Source of the DNA: Sphingomonas guangdongensis
Lineage (GTDB): Bacteria > Pseudomonadota > Alphaproteobacteria > Sphingomonadales > Sphingomonadaceae
Assembly: GCF_900199185.1 (NCBI RefSeq)
Contig: NZ_OBMI01000002.1
Location: forward strand, 434,001 to 498,000
Direction of reading: 5' to 3'
Length of the DNA stretch: 64,000 bases
Shown here: positions 56,407 to 64,000 of the stretch, in pieces
How positions within the stretch are numbered: position 1 is the stretch's first letter
Layout: each line of letters starts with the position of its first letter
Translations under genes and position numbers: made by a program
The notes under the pieces: generated by a model
What the model was told of the DNA's origin: nothing
Databases searched by the model: none
Seen by the model: only the letters and a program-made list of their open reading frames with translations

Positions 56407-57447
56407 TCAGTGCAGCTGCGCCGGATCGAGCGCCTGCCCGCCCGCGACCACCGCGGCGGCGCGCGCACGGACCTCCGGCCCGGCGGCGATCAGCCCGCGG
56501 CGCACCAGCGGGCCGTCCGGCCCCCAGGCGCGGGCATAGTCGGCCAGGAACTCCTTCAACCCCGGCACCGCGCGCAGGTGCGCCTTCTTGACGTAGATGT
56601 AGAGCGCGCGGGCGCCGGGATAGCGGCCGGAGGCGATCGACTGGTAGGTCGGCGCGACCCCCTCCAGCGGCACGCCGTGCAGCGCGCCCGCATTCTCCTC
56701 GAGATAGCTGTAGCCGAAGATGCCGATCGCGTTCGGATTGGTGGACAGGTTCTGGACGATGAGGTTGTCGTTCTCGCCCTTGTCGACGTAGGCGCCGTCG
56801 TCGCGCATCTTGGTGCAGCGCTCGGCATAGGCGTCCGGATCGCGGTCCTTCAGCGCGCGGGCCTGCGGGTCGTTGGCCTCGCAGGCGGGCATCAGCACGA
56901 GCTCGGCAAAGGCGTCGCGGGTACCGCTGGTGGAGGGCGGGCCGTAGACCTGGATCGGCAGCGCGGGCAGCGCCGGGTTGACGTCGCTCCAGCGCCGGGC
57001 GGTGTTGCGGCGGCCGTTCGGGCTGGCGGCGAGCGCCAGATACACGTCGCGGCGCGACAGCTGGAGCTTCGGTCCGTTGTTCGACTCGGCGAGCGCGATG
57101 CCGTCGGTGCCGACCTGCACCTCCATTACGTCCGCGACGCCATTCGCCTGGCAGGTCCGGAGCTCGGTCGCGCGCATCCGGCGCGATGCGTTGACGATGT
57201 CGGGGTGCTGCGGGCCGATCCCCGCGCAGAACAGCTTCACGCCCGGCCCGGTGCCGGTGGACTCGATCACCGGTGCCTTGGCGTCCGGGCGGCTGTTGAC
57301 GAAGGTTTCGGCAACTGCGGTGGTGAACGGATAGACGGTGGAGGAACCGACCACCTTGATCTGCTCACGCGTCGTGCCGCCGCCGTCGCACGCCGTCAGT
57401 GCCAGGAGCGCGCAGGCGCCGGCCAAGCTACGTCGATGCGCGATCAT
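56407..57447 (-). CDS. pstS: Phosphate-binding protein PstS (lipoprotein)
   Basis: A 346-residue substrate-binding protein. The export signal has a lipobox (L-T-A-C), so it is probably membrane-anchored. Typical PstS segments are VVGSSTVYPFTTAVAE, the phosphate contact SGTRDAFAELV and FGYSYLEEN. A conserved disulfide-like Cys pair is present. It lies directly after phoR in the transcript. Confidence 0.92.
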   Translation of the reverse strand: MIAHRRSLAGACALLALTACDGGGTTREQIKVVGSSTVYPFTTAVAETFVNSRPDAKAPVIESTGTGPGVKLFCAGIGPQHPDIVNASRRMRATELRTCQANGVADVMEVQVGTDGIALAESNNGPKLQLSRRDVYLALAASPNGRRNTARRWSDVNPALPALPIQVYGPPSTSGTRDAFAELVLMPACEANDPQARALKDRDPDAYAERCTKMRDDGAYVDKGENDNLIVQNLSTNPNAIGIFGYSYLEENAGALHGVPLEGVAPTYQSIASGRYPGARALYIYVKKAHLRAVPGLKEFLADYARAWGPDGPLVRRGLIAAGPEVRARAAAVVAGGQALDPAQLH

Positions 57448-57512
57448 CCAGAAAACGGTCCCCGCGCCGGCGACTCATCCGCCGGTGCCCGAGGCCCGCC
57501 CTGTTGCACTTT

Positions 57513-57530
57513 GGTTACGTCTTCATGACA
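57513..57530 (-). promoter_or_regulatory. Candidate Pho box upstream of pstS
   Basis: Reading the minus strand, TGTCAT and CGTAAC stand 11 nt apart (TGTCATGAAGACGTAAC), like the two half-sites of a Pho box (CTGTCAT-type repeats). It spans the phoR stop and the 75-bp gap to pstS. PhoB binding here is inferred. Confidence 0.5.
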
Positions 57531-58713
57531 CGGCGGGCAGCAGCACGGTGACGCTGGTGCCTTCGCCGGGCGTGCTCGCGATGTTGAGCCGGCCGCGGTG
57601 GCGCTCGACGATGTGCTTGACGATGGCGAGGCCCAGGCCCGTGCCGCCGACCGCGCGGCTGCGGCTGGCGTCGACGCGATAGAAGCGCTCGGTCAGGCGC
57701 GGCAGGTGCTCGGGTGGGATGCCGTCGCCCTGGTCGCGCACCGACAGGGCGATCATGCCTGCCGCTTCCCGCGCGATGGTGATGTCGACCGGAGTGCCTG
57801 CCCGGCCGTACTTCATCGCGTTGCCGATGACGTTGTGGAGCAGCTGCGACAGCTGCGCGCGGTCGCCGGTCACGCTCGCGGGGGCATTCGCGTCGAGGTG
57901 CAGGTCCTCGCCCCGCACGCCGCCAGCGGTCGCGAGCTCGCTGCACACCTCGCGCGAGAGCGCGATGAGGTCGATCAGCTCGGCGGGCGGGCGGAACTTT
58001 TCCGCCTCGATCCGCGACAGCGACATGAGGTCGGCGACCAGCCGTTCCATGCGCCGCGCTTCGTCGTCCATGATGCCGAGGAAGCGGCCGCGCAGGTCCG
58101 GATCGTCGCCCGCGCCCTCGCGCAGTGTCTCGATGAAGCCGAGCAGCGAAGCGAGCGGGGTGCGCAGCTCGTGGCTGGCGTTCGCGACGAAGTCGACGCG
58201 AATGCGGTCGGCGGCGAGCGCGTCGGTGCGGTCGGCGAGGTGGATCAGGCGACGGTCGCCCTCCACCAGCCGGACGCGCATCTGCCAGTGCTGGGTGCGC
58301 GCGCCGAGCCCGACCAGCTCGACCGGCTTGTCCGGCGCGCTCGGCTCGGCCTGGAGCAGTCGCTCGGCGGCGGCCGGGTGGCGTATCGCGAGGCGCACGT
58401 CCTCGCCGACGATGTGGTCGCCGAGCAGCCGGCGGGCGGGCGCGTTGGCGGCGCCGACCGCCAGCCCGGAGACGATCAGCACCGGCTCGTCGAACGCCTC
58501 CAGCAGTGACTGGATGTCGGGTTCGCGCGCCGGCGGGCCGCCGGGAACGAGCGATCCGCGGTCGTCCGGGCTCGCCCCGAGCAGCACGGACCCGGTACCG
58601 AAAGCGAGGATCAGCAGCACCGTCGCGAGATCGCCGCTGACCGCATAGGCGGCAAGCGCACCGCCCGCGACCAGCGCGAGTGCCAGAGCGATCCGAAGCG
58701 GCCGTCCCCCCAT
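57523..58713 (-). CDS. phoR: Phosphate regulon sensor histidine kinase PhoR
   Basis: A 396-residue membrane kinase. Two N-terminal helices (about 5-42) precede a PAS-like domain (about 70-175), HisKA with the phospho-His in NASHELRTPLASLLGF, and the HATPase domain with N-box DRAQLSQLLHNVIGNAMK, RDQGDGIPPEHLPRL and GTGLGLAIVKHIVERH. It senses phosphate through the Pst complex and PhoU, and phosphorylates PhoB. Confidence 0.94.
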   Translation of the reverse strand: MGGRPLRIALALALVAGGALAAYAVSGDLATVLLILAFGTGSVLLGASPDDRGSLVPGGPPAREPDIQSLLEAFDEPVLIVSGLAVGAANAPARRLLGDHIVGEDVRLAIRHPAAAERLLQAEPSAPDKPVELVGLGARTQHWQMRVRLVEGDRRLIHLADRTDALAADRIRVDFVANASHELRTPLASLLGFIETLREGAGDDPDLRGRFLGIMDDEARRMERLVADLMSLSRIEAEKFRPPAELIDLIALSREVCSELATAGGVRGEDLHLDANAPASVTGDRAQLSQLLHNVIGNAMKYGRAGTPVDITIAREAAGMIALSVRDQGDGIPPEHLPRLTERFYRVDASRSRAVGGTGLGLAIVKHIVERHRGRLNIASTPGEGTSVTVLLPAVS

Positions 58714-58804
58714 GGGACGCAGCGCCTAGCGCAGCCGGGCTTGCGGAACCAGCGCTCGCGCGCCTTTACGTTTGAGCAAGGTCGCGGGGCCTACAGGTGA
58801 GAGC

Positions 58805-59212
58805 ATGGACGACGAGCGCACGCCCGAGACAGACCAGAGCGCCGGCAGCGCCACCCGCCGCCGCGCGCTGATGCTGGGGGCGGTCGGCGCGTCCGCGATC
58901 GTTTCGATCCGCCCGGCGCTGGCCCAGGCGGCGGGTTCGGTCGCCAACTGCGAGATTCCCGTGCCCGATCCGGGCCGCGCCGGCAAGCACATCGCCGCCG
59001 ACGGCACGCTGGTCGACCCGGGCACGCCCGGCTCGTTCGAGCCCGCGAGCGGCGCGTTCAAGGGAGAGGACGTCAAGCGGGCGCTGGCCGGCGGCACGCT
59101 GCCCGGCACCGATTACGAGCGGAGCAAGGCGTACACCAACTACATCCGCCGGTTGCAGTCGGGGCAGAGCGGCTTCACCTGCTTCGCCTCGCTGCAGATG
59201 CCGCGGGGGTAG
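58805..59212 (+). CDS. Tat-type exported small protein of the HPr-rel-A cassette
   Basis: A 135-residue protein. An acidic, hydrophilic start (residues 1-16) is followed by a basic TRRRALMLG segment and a hydrophobic core ending ALAQA, which looks like a Tat signal. The mature domain is small with two Cys (49 and 126), a conserved ADGTLVDPGTPGSFEPASG and a C-terminal YTNYIRRLQSGQSGF. It sits immediately upstream of the HPr-rel-A cassette and has no other obvious role, so it is a candidate substrate of that system. Confidence 0.65.
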   Translation: MDDERTPETDQSAGSATRRRALMLGAVGASAIVSIRPALAQAAGSVANCEIPVPDPGRAGKHIAADGTLVDPGTPGSFEPASGAFKGEDVKRALAGGTLPGTDYERSKAYTNYIRRLQSGQSGFTCFASLQMPRG

Positions 59213-59229
59213 GCGGGGCGGCTGCGGTT

Positions 59230-59678
59230 ACTCCCCTCCCTACAAGGGAGGGGCTGGGGGTGGGTGGACGCTTGCGTAGGGCTTGCTAGGGTCTGAGCCG
59301 ATGCAGCGCGTGCCACCAGAGCTGACCATCAACACGCGGTCGCTCAGGCGCGATGCCACGCCGGCTGAACGTAAGCTGTGGCGTGGCTTGCGTGAGCAAC
59401 ATCCCCGCTGGACGCGCCAGCATGTCGTTAGCCACTACATACTCGACTTCGCCTGCCGATCGTTACGGATCGGCATCGAGCTTGATGGCGGTCAGCACGC
59501 GTTGCAGGTCGAGGCCGACGATCGGCGCACCGCTTACCTTGCCGCAAACGGCTGGTCCGTCCTCCGTTTCTGGAACACCGAGGTGGAGGAAAGTGGCGAT
59601 ACAGTGCTGGCGCAGATCGTCGCAACTGTGGCGCAAGCGTCGACCCACCCCCGACCCCTCCCTTGCAGGGAGGGGAGT
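59230..59678 (+). mobile_element. DUF559 unit bounded by 47-bp terminal inverted repeats
   Basis: Left arm 59230-59276 and right arm 59632-59678 are inverted copies (43 of 47 positions match by eye). Each contains its own 9-bp stem CCCCTCCCT/AGGGAGGGG. Between them is a single DUF559 gene, and the right arm encodes its C-terminal tail (THPRPLPCREGSG). The unit lies between the exported protein and the PqqD-like gene. This resembles the palindrome-flanked DUF559 copies scattered in alphaproteobacterial genomes; mobility is inferred from structure. Confidence 0.75.
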
Positions 59679-59684
59679 GGATGA
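59301..59684 (+). CDS. DUF559 domain endonuclease-like protein
   Basis: A 127-residue protein of DUF559, a Vsr/PD-(D/E)xK-like endonuclease fold. It has LRRDATPAERKLWRGLREQ at the start, the acidic IGIELDGGQHA motif (Glu and Asp of the active-site pattern), and WSVLRFWNTEV near the end. The last ~13 residues are translated from the right-hand inverted repeat. The stop overlaps the PqqD-like start (ATGA). It may act as a strand-nicking or homing-type nuclease for its own element. Confidence 0.88.
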   Translation: MQRVPPELTINTRSLRRDATPAERKLWRGLREQHPRWTRQHVVSHYILDFACRSLRIGIELDGGQHALQVEADDRRTAYLAANGWSVLRFWNTEVEESGDTVLAQIVATVAQASTHPRPLPCREGSG

Positions 59685-59947
59685 CCCGCTACGTCGCCGC
59701 GCCCGCGGCCTCCTTGCGCCTGGTGCCGCTCGACGCGCTGACGCTCGCGTACCATCGGCCGTCCGGGATCACCCACGTGCTCGCGTCGCCGGCCCCGGAG
59801 CTGCTCGCCGCGCTGGCCGCGCCGGCGGATCTCGCGACCCTGCTCGCCCGACTTCAGACCGACTACGACCTTGCCGACGCCGACCCCGCGGCACTCGCCG
59901 AGCGGCTGGCGGAGCTCGAAACAGCGGGGCTGGTGCTGCGCGCGTGA
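59681..59947 (+). CDS. PqqD-like peptide chaperone of HPr-rel-A system
   Basis: An 88-residue PqqD-family domain (RiPP recognition element fold: three strands, then three helices). VPLDALTLAYHRPSGITHVL forms the beta wing. The protein family is the HPr-rel-A PqqD type. PqqD proteins bind leader peptides and present them to modifying enzymes. It overlaps the following kinase gene by 4 nt. Confidence 0.85.
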   Translation: MTRYVAAPAASLRLVPLDALTLAYHRPSGITHVLASPAPELLAALAAPADLATLLARLQTDYDLADADPAALAERLAELETAGLVLRA

Positions 59948-60804
59948 GGCACGCTCACCACCTCCGCATCGGGCCGGTCGGGTTCCGGATAGGATCGGAC
60001 TGGCGCGCGCCGATCGATGCGGTCGCAGACCTCTACCGCGACTATCCCGCGCCCGCCGACGGTGTCGCCGACTATACGGTGCGGCTGTTCGCGGCACGGC
60101 CGTGGCGGCGGTGGATGCGGCCGGCGATCACGCTCGGCGGCGATTACCTGCTGCCCGACGCCGTGCCGATGCCGCTTGCCTGGGGCGTGCTGGCGGCGGA
60201 GATGGCGATGAACCTCCAGCTCGCGCTCGGCGAGCGGCGCTACCTGCTCCTCCACGCCTCCAGCGTCGAACGGGATGGGCGCGCCGTGCTGATGACCGGG
60301 GTCTCGGGGGCGGGCAAGTCGACGCTCGCCGCACTCCTGATGACGCGCGGCTGGCGGCTGATGGGCGACGAGTTCGCGCTGCTCGATCCGGAAAGCGGCG
60401 CCGTGCATGCCTTTCCGCGGCTGATCAGCCTGAAGAACGAGAGCGTCGGCGTGGTGCAGGCGGCGGTGCCGGACGCCCGCTTCGGTCCGCTGCTTACCGG
60501 AACGCCGAAGGGCGACCTGCGCCACCTGGTGCCGGACGCCCGGGCGATCGCGATGGCGGCGGCGCCTGCGACACCGGCGGTACTGCTGTTCCCCAGCTTC
60601 GGCTACGCTGCCGCCGAGCGGCCGGTGCCCCCGTCCGAGGCGTTCGTGCGGCTGACGCAGGCATCCACCAACTATACGGCACTTGGAGAGCGCGGGTTCG
60701 ACGCGCTGACCCGGCTGGTTCAGCGCGTACCCGCGCGCGCTATCGACTATCCCGACACCGCCACCGCGGTCGCGCAGGTGGAGGCGGCATGGGCGGCGGC
60801 CTGA
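59944..60804 (+). CDS. HprK-related kinase A
   Basis: A 286-residue P-loop protein related to HPr kinase/phosphorylase. The C-terminal catalytic half has Walker A GVSGAGKST (~118-126) and LMGDEFALLDPESG as the acidic partner motif. HprK phosphorylates Ser in HPr; in lasso peptide clusters related kinases phosphorylate the peptide C-terminus. No HPr gene is near. It overlaps the nucleotidyltransferase gene by 16 nt. Confidence 0.88.
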   Translation: MRHAHHLRIGPVGFRIGSDWRAPIDAVADLYRDYPAPADGVADYTVRLFAARPWRRWMRPAITLGGDYLLPDAVPMPLAWGVLAAEMAMNLQLALGERRYLLLHASSVERDGRAVLMTGVSGAGKSTLAALLMTRGWRLMGDEFALLDPESGAVHAFPRLISLKNESVGVVQAAVPDARFGPLLTGTPKGDLRHLVPDARAIAMAAAPATPAVLLFPSFGYAAAERPVPPSEAFVRLTQASTNYTALGERGFDALTRLVQRVPARAIDYPDTATAVAQVEAAWAAA

Positions 60805-61796
60805 AGGACGCGCGGATCCTCGTGGACGCCCTGCGTGATCCGACGAGAACCGCTGCGCTTGAGCCGGAGGGCTGGACGGCGCTGATCGCCTGCGCGCGCG
60901 CCGAGCAGCTGGTCGGCACGCTGGCCGAGCGGGTCGCGGGGCTCCCGATGCCGCCGCGCGCGGCCGAGCTGTTGGAGGCCGCGCGCCGCTCCGCCGACAC
61001 CGGTCGCACCGCTGCCTTGTGGGAGGCGGCGTGCGCCGCCCGCGCGCTCGCGCCGGCCGGGCTGACGCCGATCCTGCTGAAGGGCACCGCCTATGTCGCG
61101 GCCGGGCTGAAGGCCGGGGTGGGGCGCTCCATCGGTGACCTCGACATCCTGGTGCCGCGCGACCGGATCGACCAGGCGGAACAGGCGCTGCTCGGCGCCG
61201 GGTGGGAGTGGGTCAAGCCGGATCCCTATGACGACGAATACTACCGCCGCTGGATGCACGAGCTGCCGCCGTTGATCCATCGCGAGCGAGACCGGATGAT
61301 CGACGTCCACCACACGGTGCTGCCGCTCACCGCGCGGATCACGCCGGATGCCGCGGCGATGATCGCCGACGCCGAGCCGGTCGGGGGCGGTCTGGCGGTG
61401 CTCGCGCCCGCGGACATGATCTGCCATGCGGTCGCGCACCTGTTCGCCGACGGCGACCTGGCAGGGGGCTTGCGCAACCTGTGGGACATCCGCTGCCTCA
61501 TTGACGAGTTCGGGACGGACGGCTTGGCGGCGCGAGCCGCGCGGCACGGGCTGGGTCGGGAGCTCGCGCGGGCGGTGCGGCTGGCGGACGCGCTCTACGG
61601 TAGCGGCACCGACCTGACGCTCGTCGATCGCTGGTACGTGCGCCGGCTGCTCGCGCGCGATGGCTGGGGGCGGGCGACGCGGCCGGTGACGCGGCTCGCC
61701 TTCTACATCCGCTCGCACTGGCTGCGCATGCCGCCGCTCATGCTGGCGCGCCACCTGCTGACCAAGTGGCGGAAAGGCGGGCCAGGACCGGGCTGA
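60789..61796 (+). CDS. Nucleotidyltransferase-family protein of HPr-rel-A system
   Basis: A 335-residue protein of the NTP_transf_5 type, with the active-site segment LLKGTAYVAAGLKAGVGRSIGDLDILVPRD, where Gly-Ser/Arg-Ser and the Asp pair (D-L-D) coordinate metal and NTP. The rest is helical. Similar proteins accompany HprK-like kinases in paeninodin-type lasso peptide clusters. Its last 59 bp overlap the convergent gph gene. Confidence 0.86.
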   Translation: MGGGLKDARILVDALRDPTRTAALEPEGWTALIACARAEQLVGTLAERVAGLPMPPRAAELLEAARRSADTGRTAALWEAACAARALAPAGLTPILLKGTAYVAAGLKAGVGRSIGDLDILVPRDRIDQAEQALLGAGWEWVKPDPYDDEYYRRWMHELPPLIHRERDRMIDVHHTVLPLTARITPDAAAMIADAEPVGGGLAVLAPADMICHAVAHLFADGDLAGGLRNLWDIRCLIDEFGTDGLAARAARHGLGRELARAVRLADALYGSGTDLTLVDRWYVRRLLARDGWGRATRPVTRLAFYIRSHWLRMPPLMLARHLLTKWRKGGPGPG

Positions 61797-62436
61797 GCTG
61801 GTCGAAGTGATCGATCACCGCGTCGGCGCCGAGCGTCCCGACCGGCTGGAGCAGGAAGCCGAACGATACCGCCACCGTCGGCAGCCCCGCCGCCTTGCCC
61901 GCCTGTATGTCGTAGATCGAATCGCCGACAAACGCGGCGCGCCCGCCGCCCAGCCGTTCGACCAGCGCCAGCACGCCGTCAGGCGCCGGCTTCGACCGGC
62001 CCGGCCCCATCGTGTCGCCGCCGATCACCACGTCGAACAAGGGAGCGAGACCGAGTGCGTCGAGCAGCCGCGTGGCGAAGCCCTCGAACTTGTTGGTAAC
62101 GACCCCGACGCGGGTGCCGCTCGCGCGCAATGCTTCGACCGCCGCGATCGCGCCGGGGTAGGGGCGGGTGTGCACCGCCAGGTGATTGCCGTAGTAGCCG
62201 AGCAGCGCCTTGTAGTGACCGCGGAACTCGCTCTCGTCGCACCCGCCGGTCGCGTCCAGCGCCTGGGCGAGCATGTGCTTCGCCCCGCCGCCGATCATGG
62301 TCGTGACCTGACCGGTGGTGAGGGCCGGGCGGCCGGCACCGGCGAGCGCGTGGTTGACGGCGGCGGCAAGGTCACCCGAGGTGTCGAGCAGCGTGCCGTC
62401 GAGATCGAAGCCGACGATGGCGAAGGGCGAGGTCAT
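61738..62436 (-). CDS. gph: Phosphoglycolate phosphatase
   Basis: A 232-residue HAD phosphatase. Motif I is DLDGTLLDTSGDL, motif II is VVTNKFEG, motif III is the Lys in KPAPDG, and motif IV is FVGDSIYDIQAG. It salvages 2-phosphoglycolate formed from DNA repair or oxygenation. The 3' end overlaps the convergent nucleotidyltransferase gene by 59 bp, an unusually large tail-to-tail overlap. Confidence 0.94.
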   Translation of the reverse strand: MTSPFAIVGFDLDGTLLDTSGDLAAAVNHALAGAGRPALTTGQVTTMIGGGAKHMLAQALDATGGCDESEFRGHYKALLGYYGNHLAVHTRPYPGAIAAVEALRASGTRVGVVTNKFEGFATRLLDALGLAPLFDVVIGGDTMGPGRSKPAPDGVLALVERLGGGRAAFVGDSIYDIQAGKAAGLPTVAVSFGFLLQPVGTLGADAVIDHFDQLSPVLARLSATWSAGGAPA

Positions 62437-62498
62437 GGCCGCCTCTGCTGGCAGCGTCGCTATGGAATTGGCAAGGTCTTCATGGCAGAGCGCCGACC

Positions 62499-63863
62499 GT
62501 GACTGTCCCGACGCCCATGCCGCTCGCCGCGATCATCCTGGCCGCCGGGCAGGGCACGCGCATGAAGTCTGACCTGCACAAGGTGCTGCACCCCCTCGCG
62601 GGCCGCCCGATGCTGCTCCACCTGGTGGCGAGCGTCGCCGAGCTGTCGCCGGCGCACACCGTCGCCGTGGTCGGCGCGCGGCGCGAGCAGGTCGAGGCGG
62701 CGGTGGCGCCGCACGGCGTCACGATCGCGCACCAGGCCGAGCAGCTCGGCACCGGCCACGCGGTCGCGCAGGCGCGCGCGGCGCTCGACGGCTTCGATGG
62801 CGACGTGCTGATCCTCTACGGCGACGTGCCGCTGGTCCGCGCGGAGACGATGCGGGCGATGATTGCGCGGCTCCACGCGGACGACGCGCCGGCGAGTGTC
62901 GTGCTCGGCTTCCGCCCCGCCGATCCGGGCGCCTATGGCCGCATCATCGCCGACGGGGACGGCCGCATCGCCAAGATGGTCGAGTTCAAGGATGCGAGCA
63001 CGGAGGAGCGGGCGGTGATGCTCTGCAACTCCGGACTGATGGCGGTGCGCACAGCCGATCTGTGGGCGCTGCTCGACCGCGTGACCAACGACAATGCCGC
63101 GGGCGAATACTACCTGCCCGACATCGTCATGCTGGCGGCGGCGGACGGTCGCTCCTCGGCGGTGGTCGAGACGGCGGCGGACGAGGTTGCCGGCGTCAAC
63201 AGCCGCGCCGAGCTCGCCGCCGTCGAAGCCCGCTGGCAGGCCGCGCGGCGGACCCAGGCGATGGCGGACGGCGCAACCCTGCTCGCGCCCGAGACCGTGT
63301 GGTTCAGCTGGGACACGGCGGTCGGACGTGACGTGCTGATCGAGCAGAACGTCGTGTTCGGCCCGGGCGTGTCGGTGGCGGACGGGGCGACGGTCCACGC
63401 CTTCAGCCACCTGGAGGGTGCGAAGGTTGCAGGCGGCGCCTCGATCGGTCCCTATGCCCGCCTGCGCCCGGGCGCGGCGATCGGGGCTGGCGCGCGCGTC
63501 GGCAACTTCGTCGAGATCAAGAATGCGGTGTTCGGGGCGGGCGCCAAGGCCAACCACCTCAGCTACATCGGCGATGCGAGCGTCGGCGCGGGCGCGAACA
63601 TCGGCGCGGGCACGATCACCTGCAACTACGACGGCTTTGGCAAGTACCGGACGCAGGTCGGCGCGGGCGCCTTCGTCGGATCGAACAGCGCGCTGGTCGC
63701 GCCGGTCGCGATCGGCGACGGCGCGATCGTCGCGGCGGGATCGGTCATCACCCGCGACGTGCCGGCCGACGCGCTCGGCGTCGTACGCGGCGTGCAGGAG
63801 GTGAAGTCCGGCTGGGCTGCGCAGTTTAGGGACAGGATGCGCGCGAGAAAGGCGGCCAAGTAG
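62499..63863 (+). CDS. glmU: Bifunctional N-acetylglucosamine-1-phosphate uridyltransferase
   Basis: A 454-residue enzyme making UDP-GlcNAc. The N-terminal pyrophosphorylase has [26 protein letters not shown], and the C-terminal half is a left-handed beta helix of hexapeptide repeats for acetylation ([21 protein letters not shown]). GTG at 62499 is six codons upstream of an ATG at 62517, which is an alternative. glmS follows with a 1-nt gap. Confidence 0.95.
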   Translation: MTVPTPMPLAAIILAAGQGTRMKSDLHKVLHPLAGRPMLLHLVASVAELSPAHTVAVVGARREQVEAAVAPHGVTIAHQAEQLGTGHAVAQARAALDGFDGDVLILYGDVPLVRAETMRAMIARLHADDAPASVVLGFRPADPGAYGRIIADGDGRIAKMVEFKDASTEERAVMLCNSGLMAVRTADLWALLDRVTNDNAAGEYYLPDIVMLAAADGRSSAVVETAADEVAGVNSRAELAAVEARWQAARRTQAMADGATLLAPETVWFSWDTAVGRDVLIEQNVVFGPGVSVADGATVHAFSHLEGAKVAGGASIGPYARLRPGAAIGAGARVGNFVEIKNAVFGAGAKANHLSYIGDASVGAGANIGAGTITCNYDGFGKYRTQVGAGAFVGSNSALVAPVAIGDGAIVAAGSVITRDVPADALGVVRGVQEVKSGWAAQFRDRMRARKAAK

Positions 63864-63864
63864 C

Positions 63865-64000
63865 ATGTGCGGGATCGTCGGGATCGTCGGCGCCGAGGAC
63901 GTGGCGCCGCGGCTGTTCGAGGGGCTGAAGCGGCTCGAGTACCGCGGCTATGATTCGGCCGGGATCGCCACGCTGGTCGGCGGTGCGATCGAGCGGCGGC
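63865..64000 (+). CDS. glmS: Glutamine-fructose-6-phosphate aminotransferase (5' part)
   Basis: Only the first 45 residues lie in the window. The N-terminal Cys nucleophile (MCGIVGIVG) and the conserved [15 protein letters not shown] match the glutamine amidotransferase domain of GlmS. It supplies glucosamine-6-phosphate to the pathway that ends with GlmU just upstream. Confidence 0.95.
   Translation, partial: MCGIVGIVGAEDVAPRLFEGLKRLEYRGYDSAGIATLVGGAIERR

Overview
The window is a continuous, gene-dense piece of a high-GC alphaproteobacterial chromosome, most probably Sphingomonas or a close sphingomonad. The evidence is the F0-only atp cluster (atpI-B-E-F'-F without F1 genes), the SapC and T1SS/RTX locus, the HPr-rel-A cassette, the frequent 4-nt ATGA/GTGA overlaps and the sphingomonad-type intergenic palindromes. 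No replication origin, rRNA, CRISPR array or complete transposase gene was seen. Two tRNA genes are present, Thr-TGT and Arg-CCT.

Layout. 1-1.6 kb: ydbH(partial)-ynbE-ydbL, envelope lipid transport. 1.7-4.4 kb: F0 part of ATP synthase. 4.4-6.2 kb: pabB-pabC fusion, then tRNA-Thr. 6.3-10.2 kb (minus): nuclease-like protein, YjbR, serine hydrolase and rarA. 10.2-11.2 kb: autoregulated PadR gene and DUF2218. 11.2-15.5 kb: glycosyltransferase, radA, an unknown protein and CvpA. 15.6-18.9 kb: NifU-like scaffold, CPA2 antiporter, DUF423 and an unknown protein. 18.9-20.6 kb (minus): aroK-aroB-DUF2256. 20.7-24.5 kb: small membrane protein, large periplasmic protein, xerD and accA. 24.5-25.3 kb (minus): three Flp pilins. 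25.3-28.9 kb: NUDIX, methyltransferase, comF, grxC, nitrilase-like, DUF1178 and tRNA-Arg. 29.0-47.6 kb: SapC, then a tandem double type I secretion system followed by a cadherin-like protein and an 1813-residue RTX protein. 47.6-48.8 kb: an atypical gene-free tract. 48.8-51.5 kb: DUF2945, folE, amidohydrolase and a secreted Pro/Thr-rich protein. 51.5-58.7 kb (minus): a complete phosphate regulon phoR-pstS-C-A-B-phoU-phoB. 58.8-61.8 kb: HPr-rel-A cassette, interrupted by a DUF559 unit with terminal inverted repeats. 61.7-64 kb: gph, glmU and glmS (partial).

How genes work together. The 30.2-39.6 kb block encodes two full sets of outer-membrane factor, ABC transporter and membrane-fusion protein in one apparent transcript. 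It probably exports the Ca-binding RTX protein and perhaps the cadherin-like protein, giving an S-layer-like or adhesive coat; SapC next door fits this. The pst-pho block forms a self-contained phosphate sensing and uptake circuit. The 58.8-61.8 kb cassette combines a PqqD-like peptide-binding protein, an HprK-related kinase and a nucleotidyltransferase-fold protein with a small Tat-type exported protein. It looks like an incompletely described peptide or protein modification system and is the best candidate for novel biology here.
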